DNA from: Paludibacteraceae bacterium
Lineage (GTDB): Bacteria; Bacteroidota; Bacteroidia; Bacteroidales; Paludibacteraceae
Assembly: GCA_017558065.1 (NCBI GenBank)
Contig: JAFYWK010000077.1
Span: forward strand, 1 to 35,899
Length of the DNA stretch: 35,899 bases
Direction of reading: 5' to 3'
The translations under genes and the position numbers were made by a program. A model generated the notes under the pieces. It was not told the DNA's origin, ran no database searches, and was given only the letters and a program-made list of their open reading frames with translations. Shown here in pieces: positions 30,505 through 35,899 of this stretch (position 1 is its first letter; each line of letters begins with the position of its first letter).

Positions 30505-32264
30505 CATACGACCGCTTCATCGCTTGGCGTGAGCAACATATCCCACAGAAGAACCTCGTTCTCATTCTGAGTTTCTTTGTGGGCGCATTAGCATCTTGTG
30601 CAGCGCAGTTGCTCAAGTTCATGATTCACGGAATCCAACATTTCGTGGAGAACCAACTCATCGCCCAAGACCACTGGTGGTATCTCATCACCCCTATGAT
30701 TGGTATCACCCTCGCGGGGCTCTTTGTCAAATACATTGTCAAGGACGACATCTCGCACGGTATCACCAAGATTCTCTACGCCATCTCACAGCGCAAATCC
30801 ATCATCAAGATTCACAACATGTGGTCGTCCCTGGTGGGTTCGGCACTGACTATCGGTTTTGGCGGTTCGGTCGGAGCTGAGGCACCTATCGTGCTCACAG
30901 GTTCGGCTATCGGCAGCAATCTTGCCAAACTCTTCCGCCTTGACCAAAAGACCATGATGCTCATGATTGGTTGTGGTGCCGCAGGTGCGGTAGGTGGCAT
31001 CTTCCAAGCCCCTATAGCGGGTCTGGTCTTCACTCTCGAAGTGCTGATGATGGACCTTACCATGACCTCCGTGGCGCCATTGCTCATCTCTTCAGTCACG
31101 GCTACCGCTATCTCCTTCATAGCCAACGGACAAGAGGCCATGTTCCCGCTGGTGAATAGTGAACCTTTCTTCGTGGAGCGCCTGCCTTGGTATATCATTT
31201 TAGGTATCCTATGCGGACTGGTGTCGCTCTACTTCACACGCGGCATGAACCGCTTGGAGCAACTCTTCAAACGCCATGTCCAGAACATCTGGGTGAAGTT
31301 CCTCGTGGGTGGTTCGGCATTGGGCTTGCTGCTTTTCCTCTTCCCTCCACTCTATGGCGAGGGATACGATGTCATCAAGCAACTCATCAACGGCGATTCT
31401 GTTTCTGCCATTGCCAACAGTCCTTTTGAGCGTTTTGGCACGGGCTCGTGGATACTGGTAGGCTATTTCTCTGCCATTGTGCTGCTCAAGATTTTCGCTT
31501 CGGTTGCCACCAACGGTGGTGGCGGTGTAGGCGGAATCTTCGCGCCTTCACTTTTCATGGGTGCTATCGTCGGATTTATCTGTGCCCGACTCATGAACAT
31601 GCTCGGCATCGGTGTTCCCGAAGCCAATTTTGCATTAGCGGGTATGTCAGGTCTCATGGCAGGTGTCATGCACGCCCCTCTGACGGGTATCTTCCTCATT
31701 GCCGAACTCACAGGCGGCTATCACCTCTTCATGCCACTCATGGCGGTGGCGGTTGTCTCCTACCTAACGATTAAAATCTTCGAGCCTCATAGTCTGTACG
31801 CCATGCGTTTGGCACAAAAAGGCGAACTGCTCACGCACAACAAAGACCGCTCTGTCCTCACGCTCATGAAGATGGAGAATGTCCTCGAGACCGACCTTCG
31901 CACCCTCAACCCCGACATGACTTTGGGCGAACTGGTTAAGGTAATATCGCAGAGCCATCGCAACATCTTCCCAGTGGTAAACGAGGAAGGCAAGTTGCTA
32001 GGAATCTTGCTCTTAGACGAGGTGCGCAACATTATGTTCCAACCTCGCCTATATAACCGCTTCACAGTCAAGCAACTCATGAACTCGCCGCAGGCCATCC
32101 TCACCGACACCATGCCTATGGGCAAGGTGATGGAGATCTTCGAGGATACAGGCGCATGGAACCTGCCCGTAGTGGATGAACAAAAAAAATACCTCGGATT
32201 TGTCTCGAAATCCAAGATATTCAACTCTTACCGCCACGTCCTCGTACACTTCTCCGAGGAGTGA
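30456..32264 (+). CDS. ClC-family chloride channel or antiporter with two CBS domains
   Basis: Up to 602 residues. The start is uncertain: the only canonical choice in frame near the expected N-terminus is GTG 30456, overlapping obg by 49 bp. The next ATG (30624) would remove part of the first helix. Membrane core (about 30-430) with GSVGAEAP (137-143), whose Glu142 matches the gating glutamate, and GIFAP (360-364). The C-terminal cytoplasmic part has two CBS domains (about 476-530 and 538-595), which usually bind adenine nucleotides. Whether it is a channel or a proton-coupled exchanger cannot be told from this. It lies in the adk-obg transcript. Just downstream is an interspersed repeat (32271-32325). 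Confidence 0.9.
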   Translation: MGSRQISRHRLGHSRITYDRFIAWREQHIPQKNLVLILSFFVGALASCAAQLLKFMIHGIQHFVENQLIAQDHWWYLITPMIGITLAGLFVKYIVKDDISHGITKILYAISQRKSIIKIHNMWSSLVGSALTIGFGGSVGAEAPIVLTGSAIGSNLAKLFRLDQKTMMLMIGCGAAGAVGGIFQAPIAGLVFTLEVLMMDLTMTSVAPLLISSVTATAISFIANGQEAMFPLVNSEPFFVERLPWYIILGILCGLVSLYFTRGMNRLEQLFKRHVQNIWVKFLVGGSALGLLLFLFPPLYGEGYDVIKQLINGDSVSAIANSPFERFGTGSWILVGYFSAIVLLKIFASVATNGGGGVGGIFAPSLFMGAIVGFICARLMNMLGIGVPEANFALAGMSGLMAGVMHAPLTGIFLIAELTGGYHLFMPLMAVAVVSYLTIKIFEPHSLYAMRLAQKGELLTHNKDRSVLTLMKMENVLETDLRTLNPDMTLGELVKVISQSHRNIFPVVNEEGKLLGILLLDEVRNIMFQPRLYNRFTVKQLMNSPQAILTDTMPMGKVMEIFEDTGAWNLPVVDEQKKYLGFVSKSKIFNSYRHVLVHFSEE

Positions 32265-32270
32265 TCTTGC

Positions 32271-32325
32271 CTATTGGATAATGGACGCTTCGCTAATGGA
32301 CGCCCTTTGGGCTATTGGATAATGG
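32271..32325. repeat. Direct-repeat element downstream of the ClC gene
   Basis: The 14-mer CTATTGGATAATGG occurs at 32271-32284 and 32312-32325. Between them is GGACGCTTCGCTAATGGACGCC, in which GGACGC itself repeats. The 13-mer GGACGCTTCGCTA and the following CGCCCT recur in opposite orientation at 23508-23544. It lies in the gap between the ClC gene and the convergent xseB. Confidence 0.85.
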
Positions 32326-32335
32326 TTTCATAGCC

Positions 32336-32521
32336 TCACTCCTTTGGAGTGACAATACTCTCCATTTTCCCCTCCCAATCGGTCAACTGCTTTTGACAGA
32401 AAGATAGCAGTTCTTTCGCCTCTTTGGCTTTCACTTGATAGGCATCCATACTCAACGCCTCCGATTGCTCCAATTCACTCACAATCTGCTCAATTCGTTG
32501 TATTGCTTCATCGTAACTCAT
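32336..32521 (-). CDS. xseB: Exodeoxyribonuclease VII small subunit
   Basis: 61 residues, typical size. XseB is the small helical subunit that wraps XseA in exonuclease VII, a single-strand DNA nuclease. The family pattern is clear: MSYDEAIQRIEQIVSELEQSEALSMDAYQVKAKEAKELLSFCQ, shown here only as landmarks IVSELE and LSFCQKQL. The partner gene xseA is not adjacent, unlike in many bacteria, and is not seen in the window. It lies at the end of the minus-strand tsaC-sugar transferase run, separated from it by a heptamer array with no promoter match. Confidence 0.88.
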   Translation of the reverse strand: MSYDEAIQRIEQIVSELEQSEALSMDAYQVKAKEAKELLSFCQKQLTDWEGKMESIVTPKE

Positions 32522-32530
32522 AATACCTTC

Positions 32531-32565
32531 CTTTACACTTTACACTCTACACTTTACACCCAACA
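32531..32565. repeat. 7-bp tandem repeat between the sugar transferase and xseB
   Basis: CTTTACA, CTTTACA, CTCTACA, CTTTACA, CCCAACA in register. The array ends at the base before the sugar-transferase stop codon (32566) and begins 9 bp from the xseB start, so the intergenic gap is almost wholly repeat. Confidence 0.9.
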
Positions 32566-33861
32566 CTATTTCCCTTTGCCATCCAGAATCACCCCAATCG
32601 TGTGGAAGAGAATCTTAAAGTCCAATTGCAAGGACATATTCTCCACATAGACTATGTCATAATTCAAGCGTTGCACCATCTTTTCAATCGTATCGGTATA
32701 GCCCACTTTCACAGGTCCCCAACTGGTCAGACCTGGACGAATCTTATATAGCAAACAATAGTAAGGTGCCTGTTTCTCTATCTGCTCAATGAAATACCTA
32801 CGTTCAGGGCGTGGACCCACGATAGACATATCGCCCTTTAACACATTCCACATCTGTGGCAGCTCATCCAAACGATATTTACGCAGTATTTTTCCTATGT
32901 TCGTTACACGCGGATCATGGTCTGCACTCAATTGTGGCACGCCATCTTCGGCGTTATGACACATGGTGCGGTACTTCAAAATATTAAAAGGAATACCATG
33001 CAAACCTATACGTTCCTGCTTGTAGATAGCAGGTCCTTTGGAGGTACACCATACCAACACAAATATCACTATATACAGAGGAGACAACACCAACAGCGAT
33101 ACCAATGAGAAAATAATATCAAAAGCCCGCTTCATACACAATTGGCTATCACTCATCTTATGCTCTGTGATACGAACCAGAGGCATGTCTTCTACCCCTT
33201 TGATACTGGCTGCGCCAGTGAGCATGTCATACAAACGAGGTTTGACTGCAATCTCCACGCCATATGGATACAACTGATTGATAATCGTGTAAATATCCTT
33301 CTCGTTGGCAGTGGCAGGCAAATCTATAATCACCTCATCATACACTTCTTCCTGCTGAAGGCGCTTGAAATTGACAATATCCTCCAGACTATGCAGCGTA
33401 TATTGCTTTGTGTTCTTCGCAACACGCCAACGCGAACAAGTCGTTGCTAATACGCGTGGGATATAACTCAACACAAACTGCAAACAGATCAGCATCACCA
33501 ACGAAGTCATATAATTGCGATAACTGCTGACTGGATCGTCAATGATAATCAAGAAAAACGCACCTAACGCAATCAACAAGGCAGAAACCAATGTCGTCCG
33601 AAACTCCTTGGCATAGTCCTTCCTAAAGGGACGAATGTAGTAGCCCGATAGATAATATATCACGATACACCCTAATGGATACAACAGCAATGGGCGATAG
33701 AAATCAAATATAGGAATCAGTATCGTATCAACACTAAAAACCTTTCCTTCGTGCACCAACCAACGAAAACCAAGAAATGCCACCCACACTAAGAGCGAAG
33801 ATAGCAGATCTAAAAAGATATAGGTAAATTGTTGTTTGCGATATGAAGTTAAAAAAGTCAT
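32566..33861 (-). CDS. Polyprenyl-phosphate sugar-phosphate transferase (initiating glycosyltransferase)
   Basis: 431 residues. The N-terminal half has several membrane segments (about 11-32, 55-75, 90-108, 118-135). The C-terminal half is the bacterial sugar transferase domain (about 243-431): KRAFDIIFSL membrane re-entry, YKQERIG, KYRTM, RKYRLDELPQMWNVLKGDMSIVGPRPE (330-353 region, the catalytic Asp/Glu and Arg motif). Such enzymes move a sugar phosphate from a nucleotide sugar to undecaprenyl phosphate to begin capsule, exopolysaccharide or glycan assembly. The sugar is unknown. No other polysaccharide genes are near. Its start overlaps the tsaC stop by 4 bases (ATGA), so translation is coupled. 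Confidence 0.92.
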   Translation of the reverse strand: MTFLTSYRKQQFTYIFLDLLSSLLVWVAFLGFRWLVHEGKVFSVDTILIPIFDFYRPLLLYPLGCIVIYYLSGYYIRPFRKDYAKEFRTTLVSALLIALGAFFLIIIDDPVSSYRNYMTSLVMLICLQFVLSYIPRVLATTCSRWRVAKNTKQYTLHSLEDIVNFKRLQQEEVYDEVIIDLPATANEKDIYTIINQLYPYGVEIAVKPRLYDMLTGAASIKGVEDMPLVRITEHKMSDSQLCMKRAFDIIFSLVSLLVLSPLYIVIFVLVWCTSKGPAIYKQERIGLHGIPFNILKYRTMCHNAEDGVPQLSADHDPRVTNIGKILRKYRLDELPQMWNVLKGDMSIVGPRPERRYFIEQIEKQAPYYCLLYKIRPGLTSWGPVKVGYTDTIEKMVQRLNYDIVYVENMSLQLDFKILFHTIGVILDGKGK

Positions 33862-34442
33862 GGGCGAATGATAGTTATACGTTCTCTTTCATCAATCTTA
33901 ATGATGGACGACGGCAACTGGCGCGTAGTATCTTCACGACGAAACGCACACACATAATCCACCGCATCTAACAGTTCAGGATTGATTTCACTAAAAATCT
34001 TTGCAGCCGGTTCACCGCTGAAGTTGGCTGAAGTAGAAATAATAGGGCGACGCAATTGCTCACAAAGAGCCTTAGAAAAAGGTTCACTCGTAATGCGAAT
34101 CCCCACACTACCATCCTCTGCCAAGAGATTAGGCGCCAAATTACGCGCATTGGGATAGATAATCGTCAGCGGTCGTTGCCCCTCTGCTGCCTCCAATAGC
34201 ATCCATGCCGTTTCTGGCACTTGTTGCATATACCCCTGCAATTTGCCAGCTCCGTCAAGCAGCACAAGCATTGCCTTGCTATCTACACGCCTTTTTATTT
34301 CGTACACGCGCGCGACAGCCGCAGCATTAGTAGCATCGCAACCAATACCCCACACCGTATCAGTGGGATAAAGAATCACACCACCCTCACGCAACACACG
34401 GAGGGCCTGCTGTAAATCTTGTTTGTCGTAGCGATTTTCCAT
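33858..34442 (-). CDS. tsaC: L-threonylcarbamoyladenylate synthase (Sua5/YciO/YrdC family)
   Basis: 194 residues from ATG at 34442. The open frame extends to 34481 but the promoter downstream box lies at 34451-34458, so the longer start is untenable. It uses threonine, bicarbonate and ATP to make threonylcarbamoyl-AMP for the t6A37 modification of ANN-decoding tRNAs. Motifs: GGVILYPTDTVWGIGCDA, VYEIKRR and PIISTSANFSGEPA. There is no C-terminal Sua5 domain, so it is the short TsaC type. The predicted transcription start is only a few bases before the ATG, so the message may be nearly leaderless. It heads the tsaC, sugar transferase, xseB run. Confidence 0.92.
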   Translation of the reverse strand: MENRYDKQDLQQALRVLREGGVILYPTDTVWGIGCDATNAAAVARVYEIKRRVDSKAMLVLLDGAGKLQGYMQQVPETAWMLLEAAEGQRPLTIIYPNARNLAPNLLAEDGSVGIRITSEPFSKALCEQLRRPIISTSANFSGEPAAKIFSEINPELLDAVDYVCAFRREDTTRQLPSSIIKIDERERITIIRP

Positions 34443-34450
34443 TTTGACTG

Positions 34451-34482
34451 CAAAGATACAACAAAAAATGCACATGTGCAAA
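34451..34482 (-). promoter_or_regulatory. Promoter of tsaC, very close to its start codon
   Basis: Minus-strand TTTG (plus 34479-34482), 20 bp, TATCTTTG (plus 34451-34458), followed by CAG. The ATG begins 8 bases past the box. It settles the tsaC start and implies a leader of only about 0-5 nt. Confidence 0.75.
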
Positions 34483-34491
34483 TTTTTTGGA

Positions 34492-34526
34492 GGTTAAAGG
34501 CGAAAGGTTATAGGTTAGAGGCAAGA
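34492..34526. repeat. 7-bp tandem repeat upstream of tsaC
   Basis: Five heptamers in register: GGTTAAA, GGCGAAA, GGTTATA, GGTTAGA, GGCAAGA. The units are the same GGTTAAA/GGCGAAA types found around and within the GntP permease gene 30 kb away. It lies between the tsaC promoter and the terminator of the candidate small RNA. Confidence 0.9.
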
Positions 34527-34532
34527 ATATAC

Positions 34533-34564
34533 AAAAAAAAGAAGGATTGTCATCCCGACAACCC
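34533..34564 (-). terminator. Terminator of the candidate small RNA
   Basis: An 8-bp stem with one wobble (plus 34544-34551 with 34557-34564), 5-nt loop, then TTCTTTTTTTT on the minus strand. Confidence 0.78.
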
Positions 34565-34602
34565 AATCTTTACTTAACCTTAAATCTAATACCATGAAAA
34601 AC
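34533..34602 (-). ncRNA. Candidate small RNA (or tiny-peptide message), about 65-70 nt
   Basis: A full promoter (34609-34640, minus) is followed by about 45 nt, then an intrinsic terminator with eight T (34533-34564). The unit holds an ATG at 34594. Its frame (MVLDLRLSKDWVVGMTILLF...) runs through the terminator, so a peptide would be ribosome-read across the hairpin. A small RNA, or a leader/attenuator for the downstream tsaC operon, is more likely. I recognise no known RNA family. Confidence 0.45.
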
Positions 34603-34608
34603 ACGGTG

Positions 34609-34640
34609 CAAAGGTACTGCTTTTTTTCATACCCACCAAA
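34609..34640 (-). promoter_or_regulatory. Promoter of the candidate small RNA
   Basis: Minus-strand TTTG (plus 34637-34640), 20 bp, TACCTTTG (plus 34609-34616), followed by CACC. Confidence 0.75.
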
Positions 34641-34727
34641 TAATTTGACAAAAAAATATGTTTTATAGCATGTTTTTCGTATTTTTGCAACATGAAAGTG
34701 ACAAAATAGCGGTAAAATGCGAAAAAA

Positions 34728-34759
34728 TTTGCCCATTTCAAAAAATAGTAGTAATTTTG
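34728..34759 (+). promoter_or_regulatory. Promoter of pckA
   Basis: TTTG at 34728-34731, 20 bp, TAATTTTG at 34752-34759. The start codon is at 34851, leaving a leader of about 85 nt that is A-rich and has no clear riboswitch structure. Confidence 0.7.
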
Positions 34760-34850
34760 TACCCGATAAAATTTGCGTCAATAGGCAATTGGCATAAAAT
34801 TTGCAAAGAAATAAGTAAAAAAACAACAAAATAACCTTTTTAATTAAACA

Positions 34851-35899
34851 ATGAAACAATTAGATTTGACCCAGTACGGCATCGTAGGTACAACCGAGAT
34901 CGTACACAATCCTTCTTACGAAGTACTCTTCGCAGAGGAGACAAAAGCAGAATTAACTGGCTTTGATAAGGGCCAAGAGACTGAGCTTGGCGCAGTAAAC
35001 GTGATGACAGGTGTTTACACCGGTCGTTCTCCTAAGGACAAATTCATCGTGGACGATGCACAAAGCCACGATAACGTTTGGTGGACAAGCGAGGAATACA
35101 AGAATGACAACAAACCAATGACTGAGGCTGCTTGGGCTGTAGTTAAAGATCTCGCTATCAAAGAGCTCTCTAACAAACGCCTCTTCGTAGTAGACGCTTT
35201 CTGCGGTACTAACCCTGATACTCGTATTGCTGTTCGCTTCATCGTTGAGGTAGCATGGCAAGCACACTTCGTTACCAACATGTTCATCCAACCTACCGCT
35301 GAGGAGTTGGAGAACTTCGAGCCTAACTTCGTAATCTACAACGCTTCTAAGGCTAAAGTAGAGAACTACAAAGAGCTTGGTTTGAACTCTGAGACTTGCG
35401 TTGCTTTCAACACTACAAGCCGCGAGCAAGTTATCCTCAACACATGGTACGGTGGTGAGATGAAGAAAGGTATGTTCTCTATGATGAACTACTTCCTCCC
35501 ACTCCAAGGTATCGCTTCTATGCACTGCTCTGCTAACACCGATATGAACGGTGAGAACACCGCAGTATTCTTCGGTCTCTCTGGTACAGGTAAGACCACT
35601 TTGTCTACCGATCCTAAGCGTTTGCTTATCGGTGATGACGAGCACGGATGGGATGACAATGGTGTGTTCAACTTCGAGGGCGGTTGCTACGCTAAGGTTA
35701 TCAACCTCGACAAAGAGTCTGAGCCAGACATCTACGCTGCTATCAAGCGCAACGCATTGCTCGAGAACGTTACTGTTGACGAGAACGGCAAGATCGATTT
35801 CACCGACAAGAGCGTTACTGAGAACACCCGCGTAAGCTACCCAATCGATCACATCGAGAAGATCGTTCGTCCTATCTCTGCTGGTCCTGCAGCTAAGAA
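34851..35899 (+). CDS. pckA: Phosphoenolpyruvate carboxykinase (ATP), 3' end cut by the window
   Basis: 349 codons visible, open to the window edge (the full protein is about 535 residues). It interconverts oxaloacetate and PEP with ATP/ADP. In gut Bacteroidales it often fixes CO2 in the PEP-to-oxaloacetate direction on the way to succinate. Visible motifs: [15 protein letters not shown] (residues about 51-65, substrate Arg), [16 protein letters not shown], the P-loop-like [11 protein letters not shown] (about 242-252) and [10 protein letters not shown] (metal-binding Asp). Start chosen at ATG 34851, 92 bases past the promoter box. Codon use is strongly biased, as expected for a highly expressed gene. 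Confidence 0.95.
   Translation, partial: MKQLDLTQYGIVGTTEIVHNPSYEVLFAEETKAELTGFDKGQETELGAVNVMTGVYTGRSPKDKFIVDDAQSHDNVWWTSEEYKNDNKPMTEAAWAVVKDLAIKELSNKRLFVVDAFCGTNPDTRIAVRFIVEVAWQAHFVTNMFIQPTAEELENFEPNFVIYNASKAKVENYKELGLNSETCVAFNTTSREQVILNTWYGGEMKKGMFSMMNYFLPLQGIASMHCSANTDMNGENTAVFFGLSGTGKTTLSTDPKRLLIGDDEHGWDDNGVFNFEGGCYAKVINLDKESEPDIYAAIKRNALLENVTVDENGKIDFTDKSVTENTRVSYPIDHIEKIVRPISAGPAAK

Overview
The window is a chromosomal segment of a Bacteroidales bacterium (phylum Bacteroidota), probably gut- or host-associated. The evidence is the promoter type seen 16 times (an upstream TTTG, 19-20 bp, then TAnnTTTG, most often TACCTTTGCA), together with tryptophanase, a PorX-type response regulator, a PASTA-RluD pair, an ftsK-LolA-trxB run, an adk-obg pair, a C10 protease, a TonB-dependent receptor with a carboxypeptidase-like N-terminal domain, and an ATP-type PEP carboxykinase. 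The genus cannot be fixed from the sequence. I see no phage, IS transposase, CRISPR array or rRNA operon.

Layout. 1-1300: a small exported protein behind a leader containing a 21-bp tandem repeat, convergent with a small lipoprotein. 1390-6113: one probable operon for tryptophanase, a secreted PIG-L deacetylase, a GntP permease and glycerate kinase. 6070-10180: ftsK, a LolA-like protein and trxB, from a promoter lying inside the 3' end of glycerate kinase. 10233-11178: tRNA-Phe and trmO. 11196-16171: a secreted modular alpha-amylase and a non-catalytic starch-binding protein built from the same modules. 16192-18935: a His-rich TonB-dependent receptor, convergent with a tiny Cys-rich lipoprotein. 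19024-23356: PASTA protein, RluD-type pseudouridine synthase, PorX, and a membrane-anchored endonuclease/phosphatase-family protein. 23558-26545 (minus): a large C10 (streptopain-family) protease. 26546-27363: no protein gene, but a probable structured RNA unit and two tandem repeats. 27364-32264: rhomboid protease (minus), HU, adk, obg and a ClC channel. 32336-34442 (minus): tsaC, a sugar-phosphate transferase and xseB. 34443-34850: a second probable tiny RNA unit and the divergent pckA promoter. 34851 to the end: pckA, cut by the window edge.

Themes. Secreted proteins (amylase, starch-binding protein, C10 protease) end in related short motifs that look like sorting tails, in a genome that encodes PorX, a regulator of type IX secretion in relatives. 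Tryptophanase makes indole, pyruvate and ammonia, while GntP plus glycerate kinase would feed a sugar acid into glycolysis at 2-phosphoglycerate; they share a transcript but not an obvious pathway. tsaC and trmO both act on the t6A37 modification of tRNA.

The most unusual feature is a large set of short imperfect tandem repeats with strictly kept periods (7, 9, 11, 16, 18 and 21 bp). They fill many intergenic gaps, sometimes cover a stop codon or abut a start codon, and in three genes (GntP, TrmO, the TonB receptor) the same kind of repeat is translated in frame. Two candidate non-coding RNA units, each with its own promoter and terminator, are the other features most worth testing.
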